Shown one piece after another: positions 1 to 8,237 of a stretch of DNA of 30,311 nt; position 1 is the first letter of the stretch; each line of letters begins with the position of its first letter. Position numbers and translations under genes: made by a program. The notes under the pieces were generated by a model, which had not been told where the DNA came from, made no database searches, and saw nothing but the letters and a program-made list of their open reading frames with translations. Origin of the DNA: Siminovitchia sp047228825 (GTDB taxonomy: Bacteria; Bacillota; Bacilli; Bacillales; Bacillaceae_C). Location of the stretch: positions 1 through 30,311 of the forward strand of contig NZ_JBFEGN010000049.1 in assembly GCF_047228825.1 (NCBI RefSeq), given 5' to 3'.

Positions 1-73
1 ATTGCGATTTGTCGCAATGGAACCGTGACCCTTTATGGTTACGGAACCTCCCCATTTCAATGGGGAGAGGTTT
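1..73 (+). promoter_or_regulatory. Three consecutive hairpins in the leader of the MOSC gene
   Basis: Three inverted repeats follow one another. ATTGCGA (1-7) pairs with TCGCAAT (12-18). CCGTGACC (23-30) pairs with GGTTACGG (37-44) with one G-T pair. CTCCCCAT (48-55) pairs with ATGGGGAG (60-67) around a TTCA loop, and flanking AACC/GGTT can extend it. No T-tract follows the last stem, so it is not an ordinary terminator. It matches no riboswitch class I know. It may be an mRNA leader or the end of an upstream element cut by the window edge. Confidence 0.4.
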
Positions 74-123
74 CAGGGGAACTAATATCATCTATGTAAC
101 GTAACCAAAAAGGAGGACGCTAA

Positions 124-849
124 ATGCTAATCGGCCATATCAAGGAAATTGTCCGACATCCTGTCAAGTCTTTTCACGGAGAAAGTGTCCAAAATACAAA
201 AGTAATGAATTACGGATTATATGGGGATCGCAGCCACGCTTTTTTAGATGAAAAAAGACCGGGAAAATTTTTGACCATTACACAATTCCCGGAAATGGCC
301 CGATATAAAGCAAGGTTTGCAGGTGTAGAGTCAATGGAGGAATATCCCGAGGTAGAAATAATAACACCCGCGGGAAAAGTCGTCCATTGGGGAGATGAAG
401 AACTCATAAAGGATATTGAAAGCAGATCGAACAGGAAAATCTCTCCCATTGCCTATACACCTACACATGTGCCTTTAGGGGCCATTGAAGAAGAACATAT
501 TCAACTTGTAACGGATGCCTCTGTAGAAAAACTAAAAGAAATTTGGGGAAAGTCAGTGAATTATCGGCGTTTTCGCCCCAATCTACTTATCTCCTTAAAA
601 GAAAAAATCCCTTTCATGGAAGAGGCTTGGTTCGGCGAAAGAATCAAAATAGGGAAGCAGGTTAAAATACAACTAAAAAGACATTGTGAAAGATGCATGA
701 TCATCACTGTTAATCCCGATAATGGAGAGCGGGATCCCGATTTATTAAAAACAGTTGTAAATGAAAGAAATAATCATTTTGGCGTTTATGCGTCTGTCAT
801 AAAAACTGGTGACATTCGAGTAGGAGACGAGGTTTCTCTGATAAATTGA
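124..849 (+). CDS. MOSC domain-containing protein
   Basis: A 241-residue protein with an N-terminal MOSC_N-like beta-barrel segment (about residues 3-95, starting GHIKEIVRHPVKS) and a MOSC domain (about 115-238). It carries the conserved Cys of the family in HCERC (Cys188, Cys191), followed by the VNPDNGERDP segment. MOSC domains occur in molybdenum-cofactor sulfurases and mARC/YiiM-type Mo enzymes, where they bind the cofactor. The substrate here cannot be inferred. It starts with ATG behind a strong AAAGGAGG site. It appears monocistronic: no gene follows closely and no molybdenum-cofactor gene is adjacent. The domain call is firm, the biochemical role open. Confidence 0.85.
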   Translation: MLIGHIKEIVRHPVKSFHGESVQNTKVMNYGLYGDRSHAFLDEKRPGKFLTITQFPEMARYKARFAGVESMEEYPEVEIITPAGKVVHWGDEELIKDIESRSNRKISPIAYTPTHVPLGAIEEEHIQLVTDASVEKLKEIWGKSVNYRRFRPNLLISLKEKIPFMEEAWFGERIKIGKQVKIQLKRHCERCMIITVNPDNGERDPDLLKTVVNERNNHFGVYASVIKTGDIRVGDEVSLIN

Positions 850-876
850 ATTGGTTTGAATATCGTTTTCAAAAAA

Positions 877-966
877 ATGCAAGACTCTATATATAGACCT
901 TTTGGAAGATTGGACTTTTGGGAGCCATTCTGGCTAATCGCGGCATATTTACTATTTATCTATTGA
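877..966 (+). CDS. Possible 29-residue membrane peptide or gene remnant
   Basis: An ATG-initiated frame of 29 codons encodes a peptide with basic and aromatic residues at the start and a hydrophobic end (PFWLIAAYLLFIY), which looks like one membrane segment. There is no Shine-Dalgarno site, the preceding bases being A-rich. It lies 27 bases after the MOSC stop. It could be the C-terminal remnant of a lost membrane protein or chance. I do not recognise it. Confidence 0.15.
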   Translation: MQDSIYRPFGRLDFWEPFWLIAAYLLFIY

Positions 967-1103
967 AAAGAGTTGATGGTTTTTTCGTCTCCTCTTAATG
1001 ATGTTGAAGCTGTTCATCATAAAATATTTTATTTTGGAAAGCATAAACAATAACCAGGGATCGTTTGCTTCAAGATCAATTTTTCACAACATGAGGTGCA
1101 GCC

Positions 1104-2507
1104 ATGCGAAGAAAGTCCTTTATCATCATCACTTTGTTCTTTATTTTGGGGATTGCAGCTTTTGCGGGGATGAATCTTAACAGGCAAGCGGGTGAGGCGC
1201 CCATTCACTCCAATGAAGAACGGAGTGTCAGAGATTTACAAGTCAGGAATTTACAGCAAGAAAATTCTCATTTCCAAAAAATAGACATGCTGCAACTAAA
1301 TAACGACATAAAAAAGCAATTGAATAACAGCCCCACTATCAAGATGATCCATCATAATGAGCAGGATAAAAGCCATTACTACGACAAGGAAGTCGTAGTC
1401 AATTTTAAGGACTATCCAAGTAAAAAGGAAATAAATAAAATGCTCCGCGAAATGGATGGGGAACTTAAAAAAAGGCTTGATTCCGTTTATATTTTTCAAT
1501 CAAACAGCCAAACGACGGCTGAGCTAATACAATATTTTAACCAAAACGATCAAGTTATGTTCGCAGAACCACATTATATTTTCTTGCAAAACGAAGTAAA
1601 CGATACGCTTTACCAAAACTATCAATGGAATTTGCCGGCGATCGGTACGGAAAAGGGATGGAGCGTTACACGGGGCTCTAAAGATGTAAAGATTGCGGTA
1701 GTTGACACAGGTGCTGATCTGAATCATCCCGATCTTTCCGGCCGGCTGGCAAAGGGTTATAATGTTCTTGCCAAAAATAGTCATCCTGACGATGATAACG
1801 GGCACGGTACCCATGTGGCCGGGATCATCGCTGCTGTGACGAATAACGGCGAGGGTGTAGCCGGGATTACCTGGTATAATCCGATTATGCCGGTAAAAGT
1901 GATGAACGCAGAAGGGATTGGCGGATCTTTGGATGTAGCGGAGGGCATTCGCTGGGCGGCTGATCACGGTGCTGACGTCATCAACTTAAGCCTTGGGAAT
2001 TATCAATCCTCCTTAGTTTTAGAAGATGCCATACGCTATGCGCTCGATAAAGACATCGTTGTTGTCGCGGCGGCTGGGAATGATAACACAAACCAGCCGA
2101 GTTTTCCTGCAGCCTTGCCTGGGGTGATCAGTGTGGCTGCAGTGGACTGGAAAGGCAAACGGGCCCCGTTTTCAAACTACGGGGATCATATTGATATTGC
2201 GGCGCCCGGGGTTTATATTCCCAGCACTTTTACCGACGGACAGTATGCAAGCCTTACCGGTACATCCATGGCCGCTCCCCATGTCAGCGCTTTGGCTGGA
2301 TTAATCCGCTCTGTTAACCCGGATTTGACGAATACGGAAGTCGTGGAGATCATCACACAAACGACGCAAAAAGTTGGGTTGGACGGCCTTTCCATTTATT
2401 ATGGAAACGGAATTATCGATAATACAAATGCATTGCGGTTAGCCTATACAAGAACAAAGCCTCTCGGACGGGCAAGAGAGTGGTTTAACCAATTTAGCGG
2501 TCGCTGA
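1104..2507 (+). CDS. Secreted S8-family subtilisin-like serine protease
   Basis: A 467-residue pre-pro-protease. Residues 1-24 form a signal peptide or anchor (MRRKS then a hydrophobic run). About 95-160 is an inhibitor-type propeptide (KEVVVNFKDYP to MFAEPHYIF), and about 175-455 is the peptidase S8 domain. The catalytic triad is visible: Asp201 in VVDTGAD, His234 in NGHGTHVAG and Ser388 in GTSMAAPH, with oxyanion-hole Asn326 in AAGNDN. It should act outside the membrane after propeptide removal. The start is ATG with GAGGTG 6-8 bases upstream. An out-of-frame ORF beginning at 998 is a shadow. It is a single-gene unit closed by a strong terminator. The substrate is unknown and it is not clearly any named B. 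subtilis protease. Confidence 0.93.
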   Translation: MRRKSFIIITLFFILGIAAFAGMNLNRQAGEAPIHSNEERSVRDLQVRNLQQENSHFQKIDMLQLNNDIKKQLNNSPTIKMIHHNEQDKSHYYDKEVVVNFKDYPSKKEINKMLREMDGELKKRLDSVYIFQSNSQTTAELIQYFNQNDQVMFAEPHYIFLQNEVNDTLYQNYQWNLPAIGTEKGWSVTRGSKDVKIAVVDTGADLNHPDLSGRLAKGYNVLAKNSHPDDDNGHGTHVAGIIAAVTNNGEGVAGITWYNPIMPVKVMNAEGIGGSLDVAEGIRWAADHGADVINLSLGNYQSSLVLEDAIRYALDKDIVVVAAAGNDNTNQPSFPAALPGVISVAAVDWKGKRAPFSNYGDHIDIAAPGVYIPSTFTDGQYASLTGTSMAAPHVSALAGLIRSVNPDLTNTEVVEIITQTTQKVGLDGLSIYYGNGIIDNTNALRLAYTRTKPLGRAREWFNQFSGR

Positions 2508-2771
2508 CTGATTCGATGTTCTGTATTATTCGCAGTCATAAAGCGGACTGGATTCCTTGGGCCCGTCAATGACCAACAACAAATGGATGCACTCGAAAGT
2601 TGTGTTGGAACCACCGGTTAATGCATGGAAAATAAACGATGATGATAGGGTCCCTTTATCAAGAAGGGGCTTTTTCGATTTTTTAAAAATGCTTGCCTTG
2701 CGCAGCGCCCGGCTTGTCCGTATTATCATGCAAGCAGAAAATGCCCTGAAGGTGTAACCGTGAAACGTATC
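2508..2771. other. Intergenic region between the protease and acxA
   Basis: It holds the protease terminator (2650-2675). Short open frames of about 66 codons exist on both strands, but they overlap the terminator, lack ribosome-binding sites and resemble nothing I know. I see no gene here. The acx control sites begin at 2772. Confidence 0.6.
2650..2675 (+). terminator. Rho-independent terminator of the protease gene
   Basis: GTCCCTT (2650-2656) pairs with AAGGGGC (2664-2670), with one T-G pair and a 7-base loop. TTTTT follows at once, with a second T-run after 2679. Confidence 0.85.
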
Positions 2772-2785
2772 GCTACACTTGTAGC
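2772..2785. promoter_or_regulatory. Candidate upstream activator site for the acx sigma-54 activator
   Basis: A perfect dyad GCTACA-CT-TGTAGC lies about 100 bp upstream of the -24 element, a normal distance for enhancer-binding proteins that loop to sigma-54 RNA polymerase. A second perfect 14-bp dyad, TTTAAC-AC-GTTAAA (2815-2828), has its centre 43 bp nearer the promoter. The assignment to the regulator at 8238-10169 is inference from position and symmetry. Confidence 0.5.
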
Positions 2786-2877
2786 AAACGAATACAATTT
2801 TTCAATCCGTCTTTTTTAACACGTTAAATTCTCATTGATATTGCCGACCGGAAAAGGACATTGATTCAAATAATAAG

Positions 2878-2894
2878 TTGGCATGTAATTTGCA
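2878..2894 (+). promoter_or_regulatory. Sigma-54 (-24/-12) promoter of acxABC
   Basis: TTGGCATGTAATTTGCA matches the consensus YTGGCACG-N4-TTGCW at all but one position. GG (2880-2881) and GC (2892-2893) are separated by the required 10 bases. The start point should be near 2905, giving a leader of about 30 bases before the TTG start at 2934. An AAA+ activator gene at the other end of the locus fits. Confidence 0.88.
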
Positions 2895-2933
2895 ATATGA
2901 ATATTAACCAAAAATGAAAGGAGAGACAAACAT

Positions 2934-5069
2934 TTGGCAAAGTCACAAATTCTGGCCATCGATGCCGGCGGCACAATGACAGACACGTTCATTATTGACG
3001 AAAAGGGGGATTTTGTTGTTGGAAAGGCCCAGACCACTCCCATGGATGAGCACATAGGCCTTATTAACTCGGCCAAAGATGCATTGGGACAATGGGAAGC
3101 GGAAGTGGAGGAGGAATTTCCCAATCTCCGGGCTGGAGTTTATTCAGGGACCGCCATGCTAAATCGGCTTGTATCCAGGGTGGGGCGGCGCGTTGGATTG
3201 GTTGTAAATAAAGGAATGGAAGATAACCATCGGATGGGAAGAGGACTCCAATCATATCTAGGTTATTCATATTCCGACCGCATTCATATTAACACGCATC
3301 ATTTTGATCAGCCTTTAGTACCGAGAAAATGGACTGTAGGTGTGACAGAGAGGGTTGACATGTTTGGAAATGTTGTCATTCCGTTATATGAACACGAGAT
3401 CGAATCGGCAATCCAAAAGTTGATAGATGAAGATGTGGAAGCCATTGTCATCAGTTTGCTCCATTCATACAAGCATCCTCAGCATGAGCGGAAAATAAGA
3501 GATGTTGCGAATGAGTTAATCAAGAAGGCGAACAAGGATATTCAGGTTTTTGCCACTGTAGATTATTATCCGGTTCGAAAGGAATCGCACAGAACAAATA
3601 CAACGATTGTCGAAGCGTATGCCGCGGAGCCCTCCCGAAAAACATTGGAAAAAATAGATACATCTTTAAAGGAAAATGGAACCGATTTCAATTTGAGAAT
3701 CATGGCGAGCCATGGAGGGACAATCAGTATAAAAGCAAATGAATTAGCCAGGACATGCGTTTCCGGTCCGATTGGGGGTATGATAGGGGCCAAATATTTA
3801 GCAGAAAGTCTGGGGCTTAAAAATGTGGCATGTTCGGATATTGGCGGGACCAGTTTTGATATCGGACTGATTACACAAGGGGATTTGGCCATTAATTCCA
3901 GTCCCGATATGGCCCGGCTTGTTTTATCCTTGCCGCTTGTTTCAATGGATACAACAGGTGCAGGTACCGGCAGCTATGTACGCATTGACCCGAACTACGG
4001 GAATCTGACACTGGGGCCGGATAGCGCCGGATCTCTCGTCGGTGTTTGCAATCCTGAAGGAGGCATTGAAACGGTCACCGTTTCCGACTGCCATGTCGTC
4101 ATTGGCTTGATCAATCCGGATAATTTTATTGGCGGAGCTATTAAACTATCCCGGGAACGTGCCTATCATGCGGTTAAGACACAGATAGCAGATCCCCTTG
4201 GATTATCCGTAGAAGAAGCGGCTCTGGGTGTGATTGAATTACTCGAATCACAGCTTCGCAACTATTTGGAATCCATGATTCTGGGAAAAGGATACTCGCC
4301 TTCGCAATATGTATGTTTCTCCTATGGAGGGGGAGGACCGTTACATACAGCGGGTTACACGAAAGGGTTGGGCTTTGAAGATATTTTGATCCCTGCATGG
4401 GCTGCCGGTTTTTCGGCGTTCGGCTGTGGAGCGGCGGATTTTGAATATCGGTATGATAAAACACTGGATCTAAATGTTGACGAAAATGCTGAAGAAGATG
4501 CCGTATTAAAGGCTGGAAAGGAATTGCAGGATTCATGGAACGAATTAAAGGAAAAGGTGACTGAAGAATTCAGGAAGAATGATTATTCGCCTGACGATGT
4601 TCATTTCCGTCTCCTGTACCGTATGCAATATCAAGGGCAGCTAAATGACCTGGAAATCGAAGCACCGATTAAGGAATTTAAAGATACCGGGGACTTTGAA
4701 ACACTTGTCAATACATTTGAGGAGATGTACACCCGGGTATATGCTAAATCTGCCTTGTCGCCGGAACTGGGTTATTCCATTACCGGAGCTATTGTTCGTG
4801 GGGTTGTTGATGTACCGAAACCAGAGATTCCGTCTGAACCCTTATCCGGGGAATCTCCACCGAAGGAGGCCTTCTTGGGAAACCGGCAGGTCTACTGGAA
4901 TGATGGTTGGCAATATGCTGACATTTACGAGATGGAAAAACTGATGCCGGGAAATAAGATAAAAGCGTTCTCCATTATTGAGTCAACAGCGACAACTTTG
5001 GTTGTTCCGACAGGGTTTGAAGCTTATTTGGATGAAAATCGGATTTTTCACCTTAAGGAATTAAAATAA
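2934..5069 (+). CDS. acxA: Acetone carboxylase beta subunit (hydantoinase A/ASKHA fold)
   Basis: A 711-residue subunit of acetone carboxylase, which converts acetone plus CO2 to acetoacetate using ATP (hydrolysed to AMP and two phosphates in characterised enzymes). The beta subunit carries the nucleotide site. The phosphate-binding motifs of the ASKHA/hydantoinase A fold are visible: AIDAGGTMTDTF (residues 8-19), SGPIGGMIGA, SDIGGTSFDIG (about 300-310) and SYGGGGPLH. The length matches the family. It starts with TTG at 2934 behind AAAGGAGAG. It is the first gene of acxABC, 24 bases before acxB, the usual A-B-C order. Hydantoinases and 5-oxoprolinases share the fold, but the neighbouring gamma subunit makes acetone carboxylase the best call. 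Confidence 0.93.
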   Translation: MAKSQILAIDAGGTMTDTFIIDEKGDFVVGKAQTTPMDEHIGLINSAKDALGQWEAEVEEEFPNLRAGVYSGTAMLNRLVSRVGRRVGLVVNKGMEDNHRMGRGLQSYLGYSYSDRIHINTHHFDQPLVPRKWTVGVTERVDMFGNVVIPLYEHEIESAIQKLIDEDVEAIVISLLHSYKHPQHERKIRDVANELIKKANKDIQVFATVDYYPVRKESHRTNTTIVEAYAAEPSRKTLEKIDTSLKENGTDFNLRIMASHGGTISIKANELARTCVSGPIGGMIGAKYLAESLGLKNVACSDIGGTSFDIGLITQGDLAINSSPDMARLVLSLPLVSMDTTGAGTGSYVRIDPNYGNLTLGPDSAGSLVGVCNPEGGIETVTVSDCHVVIGLINPDNFIGGAIKLSRERAYHAVKTQIADPLGLSVEEAALGVIELLESQLRNYLESMILGKGYSPSQYVCFSYGGGGPLHTAGYTKGLGFEDILIPAWAAGFSAFGCGAADFEYRYDKTLDLNVDENAEEDAVLKAGKELQDSWNELKEKVTEEFRKNDYSPDDVHFRLLYRMQYQGQLNDLEIEAPIKEFKDTGDFETLVNTFEEMYTRVYAKSALSPELGYSITGAIVRGVVDVPKPEIPSEPLSGESPPKEAFLGNRQVYWNDGWQYADIYEMEKLMPGNKIKAFSIIESTATTLVVPTGFEAYLDENRIFHLKELK

Positions 5070-5093
5070 TCGAATCGCAAGGAGGTATTTAAC

Positions 5094-7379
5094 TTGGCAA
5101 AGGCGTTAGTGGATATTCAACCGAAAAAACAAAAACCGATTGGCTGGGATGGAAAGACATTAAAACAAATGCGCCAGGAAATGACAGAAATCAGTAAAGA
5201 AACGGGACATTATGCCGGATTAACTTCATTGCCTTTTAAAGAATCAGATCCCATCAGATTTGAAAAAATTTATTCCAAACTTCGCGGCGGGGTCGTTCAT
5301 GCAAGGGAAACAGCAAAAAAAGTGGCTGCTTCTCCCATTGTAGAGCAGGAAGGTGAATTGTGTTTCAGTTTATATTCACCTGAAGCTGACTCCATTGTGA
5401 CCTCCACAGGCATTATTATCCACGTTGGTACAATGGGAGCAGCAATAAAATTTATGATTGAAAATGATTATGAGGACAATCCGGGAATCGCCGATAAAGA
5501 TATCTTCTGCAACAACGATAATCACGTTGGAAACGTGCACACATGCGATGTTCACACACTTGTACCAATATTTTGGGAAGGAGAAATTGTTGGCTGGGTC
5601 GGAGGAGTCACTCACGTTATCGATACGGGAGCCGCTGCTCCAGGCAGTATGCCGATGGGACCCGTCCAGCGTTATGATGACGGTTATCAAGTAACTTGCC
5701 GGAAAATTGGCCAAAATGATGTTTTATCCAGGGACTGGCTGCTTGAAAGCACCCGATCTGTCCGAGCGGTAAAATATTGGACATTGGATGAAAAAACACG
5801 CGTAGCCGGCTGTCATATGATTAGAGATCTTGTTTTGGACGTCATTCAAGAAGAAGGTGTGGATGCCTATAAACAATTTATCCGGGAAATTATCGAAGAT
5901 GGACGACGCGGTTTTGTCAATCAGGTAAAAACAATGTTAATCCCCGGCAAATACCGGCAGGTTTCCTTTAGTGATGTTCAATTTAAAGGATTGGATCTAC
6001 CGAAATTCGCGCAAGTCGATACAATCATGCATTCACCATCGGAAATTACGGTGCATAAAGATGCCAAGCTGGAAATCGATTTTGAAGGAGCAAGCCGCTG
6101 GGGGTGGCATCCGTTTAACGCCACACCAGTATCAATGACGAGCGGAATTTGGGTCATGCTCTCGCAAACTCTTGTGCCAAACGACCGAATCAATGATGGA
6201 GCCTATTATGCAAGTAAATTTGGTACTCCTTTGGGATCATGGCTGAATCCTGATGACATCCGATCCGCACACTCTAACACATGGCATGCGCTTGTAGCTG
6301 CCTGGTCACCGCTGTGGCGCGGATTGAGCCGGGCATACTTTGGACGCGGCTATTTGGAAGAAGTAAATGCAGGAAATGGCCACACCTCAAACTGGCTGAT
6401 GGGCGGCGGGATTGATCAATATGGAAGTCTTTCCGCCCTGAATAGCTTCGAAACCGCTGCGTGCGGTGTAGGGGCAAGTGCTGTAAATGACGGGATCAGT
6501 CATTCAGCTGCGTTATGGAACCCGGAAGGTGACATGGGTGACATGGAAATATGGGAACTTCTTGAGCCGCTGGTTTATATGGGCAGAGAAATATTGCCTG
6601 GTTCAGGCGGTGCAGGAAAATATCGCGGCGGCAACGGCTGGCAATCGCTGCGTTTGGGCTGGGGTGCCAAAGAATGGACCATGTTCGTGGCAGGTGCCGG
6701 TGTCATGGCTACAGATTGCGGGTTAATGGGAGGATATCCGGCCTCGGCAGGCTATCGTTTTACAGCATATAACACTAATGTAAAAGAGAGGATTGAAAAG
6801 CGGCTGCCCTTGCCGCTGGGAGGCGATACCGATCCGGACAATCCGCTTTATGAAGAAAATTTGGAAGCTGAAATCATCCATCGTGACAGGCAAACTTGTT
6901 CCACCCAAGAAGAATTCGGGGATTATGACCTCATTATGAACTATTTGCGGGGAGGCCCGGGATTCGGTGATCCAATCGAGCGTAAGCCGAAAGATGTGGA
7001 AGATGATTTGAATCAAAGATACATCCTCCCGCGTTATGCAGAAAACGTATTCGGCTGTGTCTTCACAGAAGTAAACGGCACGTATACAGTCGATGTTGAG
7101 GCAACCGAGAAAAAACGGACCGAAATCCGGAAGGAACGCTTAAAGAGAAGTATGCCCACGAAAGAATGGTTAAAAAAGGAGAAGAAAAGCATACTCGATC
7201 AAAAGGCATCATTGCAAGTAAGGAATATGTATGCTGAAAGCTTCGCGCTCAGTGAAAAGTTCACAAATGAATTTAAGGAATTTTGGGATTTGCCTGATGA
7301 CTGGATGATTTATGAGGAAGATTTAAATATGCCTAAACTTGGAAAGCACATTAATCGCTTTAAGGCAGGGGTGAAATAA
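5094..7379 (+). CDS. acxB: Acetone carboxylase alpha subunit (hydantoinase B fold, Mn site)
   Basis: A 761-residue hydantoinase B-type subunit that holds the metal site where acetone is carboxylated. In the Xanthobacter enzyme, as I recall, Mn is held by His150, Asp153 and His175. Here His149 and Asp152 (in NVHTCDVH) and His174 (in GVTHVID) have the same spacing with an offset of one, which supports an active enzyme. TTG start with AAGGAGG at good spacing. It lies between acxA and acxC; the acxC ATG begins two bases after this stop, so the two are probably translationally coupled. Confidence 0.93.
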   Translation: MAKALVDIQPKKQKPIGWDGKTLKQMRQEMTEISKETGHYAGLTSLPFKESDPIRFEKIYSKLRGGVVHARETAKKVAASPIVEQEGELCFSLYSPEADSIVTSTGIIIHVGTMGAAIKFMIENDYEDNPGIADKDIFCNNDNHVGNVHTCDVHTLVPIFWEGEIVGWVGGVTHVIDTGAAAPGSMPMGPVQRYDDGYQVTCRKIGQNDVLSRDWLLESTRSVRAVKYWTLDEKTRVAGCHMIRDLVLDVIQEEGVDAYKQFIREIIEDGRRGFVNQVKTMLIPGKYRQVSFSDVQFKGLDLPKFAQVDTIMHSPSEITVHKDAKLEIDFEGASRWGWHPFNATPVSMTSGIWVMLSQTLVPNDRINDGAYYASKFGTPLGSWLNPDDIRSAHSNTWHALVAAWSPLWRGLSRAYFGRGYLEEVNAGNGHTSNWLMGGGIDQYGSLSALNSFETAACGVGASAVNDGISHSAALWNPEGDMGDMEIWELLEPLVYMGREILPGSGGAGKYRGGNGWQSLRLGWGAKEWTMFVAGAGVMATDCGLMGGYPASAGYRFTAYNTNVKERIEKRLPLPLGGDTDPDNPLYEENLEAEIIHRDRQTCSTQEEFGDYDLIMNYLRGGPGFGDPIERKPKDVEDDLNQRYILPRYAENVFGCVFTEVNGTYTVDVEATEKKRTEIRKERLKRSMPTKEWLKKEKKSILDQKASLQVRNMYAESFALSEKFTNEFKEFWDLPDDWMIYEEDLNMPKLGKHINRFKAGVK

Positions 7380-7380
7380 A

Positions 7381-7881
7381 ATGGCAAAATACGATAAAAA
7401 ATTAATAGGGGAATTGATAGACGGAACACTGGAATTCTATCAAATAAAGACAATGATGTCATCCCATAAAGACAAAGAGCGGTTTGATATTTATTTGAGT
7501 GTCCTGCAGGACAGAGTTCCTTGGGATGACCCAATCTTGCTGCCGATTGGAGAGCATCTATTTATCGTTCAAAAACAAAATGGCGACCGTATAGTAAAGT
7601 GTGATTGTGGACATGAATTTTGTGATTATAAAGACAATTGGAAACTCCATGCAAATATATTTGTTCGAGACACCGAAGAAAAAATGAATGAAATATACCC
7701 CAAGTTGATGTCGCCGGATCCGGAGTGGCAAGTATTAAGAGAATATTATTGTCCGGGATGTGCCGCTCAATTGGAGGTCGAAGCTGTCACTCCCTGGTAT
7801 CCGGTTATTAAAGACTTTGAACCGGACATCGATACTTTTTATAATGAATGGATCAAAGTGCCATTGCCAGGCAAGGCCTAA
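7381..7881 (+). CDS. acxC: Acetone carboxylase gamma subunit
   Basis: The 166-residue small subunit of acetone carboxylase, matching the family size of about 168. It has a cysteine cluster Cys74, Cys76, Cys81 (CDCGHEFC) and Cys124/Cys127 (CPGC), consistent with the structural zinc site of the gamma subunit. The gamma subunit distinguishes acetone and acetophenone-type carboxylases from hydantoinases and oxoprolinases, so it secures the identity of the whole operon. The ATG lies just after the acxB stop with only a modest GGGGTG site. A strong terminator lies 10 bases past the stop and ends the operon. Confidence 0.93.
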   Translation: MAKYDKKLIGELIDGTLEFYQIKTMMSSHKDKERFDIYLSVLQDRVPWDDPILLPIGEHLFIVQKQNGDRIVKCDCGHEFCDYKDNWKLHANIFVRDTEEKMNEIYPKLMSPDPEWQVLREYYCPGCAAQLEVEAVTPWYPVIKDFEPDIDTFYNEWIKVPLPGKA

Positions 7882-7891
7882 TATCCATAGG

Positions 7892-7916
7892 GCGACGGTT
7901 TTTAACCGTCGCTTTT
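7892..7916 (+). terminator. Terminator of acxABC
   Basis: GCGACGGTT (7892-7900) pairs perfectly with AACCGTCGC (7904-7912) around a TTT loop, followed by TTTT. It lies directly between acxC and the scoB remnant. Confidence 0.9.
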
Positions 7917-8174
7917 ATTAAAGTAGCGATGCACCTGGTACATTCATCACGGAATACAGATAAAAATGGCAAACCCAAAATAGTAACATCCTGTACATTG
8001 CCTTTAACAGGTAAAAGGGTTGAATTGAATGATGATGGACCTGGAAGTGATTGATTTAACGGATAAAGGTTTAAAACTGTTGAAGTCACAGAGGGTTATA
8101 CAGCAGAAGACATTCAAAATATGACTGAACCAACACTCATGGTTGATGATTGTGTTTTCCCAAACAGCCATTAA
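7917..8174 (+). pseudogene. scoB: Remnant of scoB (succinyl-CoA:3-ketoacid CoA-transferase subunit B), 3' end only
   Basis: The translation reads KVAMHLVHSS, then NGKPKIVTSCTLPLTGKRV, matching the C-terminal region of ScoB-type CoA-transferases (typically VAMEHT...PKILKKCTLPLTG). Similarity shifts to the +1 frame near 8038 (LEVIDLTDKGLKL) and returns to the first frame near 8076 (TVEVTEGYTAEDI, then TEPTLMVDD), ending in TAA at 8172-8174. In-frame TGA (8052) and TAA codons, two frameshifts, a small deletion and the absence of the first 60% or so mark it as dead. The enzyme activates acetoacetate, the product of AcxABC, so it probably once belonged to this operon. No promoter or start is visible. 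Confidence 0.85.
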
Positions 8175-8190
8175 TGACTGACAGCTTTCA

Positions 8191-8234
8191 GTGAAAAACG
8201 GTTTATCCCTTCTAAAATTAAGGATAAACCGTTT
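8191..8234 (-). terminator. Terminator of the sigma-54 activator gene
   Basis: AAACGGTTTATCC (8196-8208) pairs perfectly over 13 bp with GGATAAACCGTTT (8222-8234). On the minus strand the stem begins 4 bases past the stop and is followed by a T-run. Confidence 0.85.
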
Positions 8235-8237
8235 CCT

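Noticed and set aside
1524..1967. 147-codon minus-strand frame inside the protease
   Set aside because: Lies fully within the S8 catalytic domain with no start signals; shadow frame.
2526..2757. Open frames of 66-67 codons on both strands after the protease
   Set aside because: They overlap the clear terminator, have no RBS, and each is the mirror of the other.
2766..2785. CcpA cre site before acxA
   Set aside because: TGAAACGTATCGC resembles a cre half-site, but the CG falls one base out of register with the consensus.
5376..5714. 112-codon minus-strand frame in acxB
   Set aside because: Antisense to the Mn-binding region of AcxB, which is strongly conserved; shadow frame.
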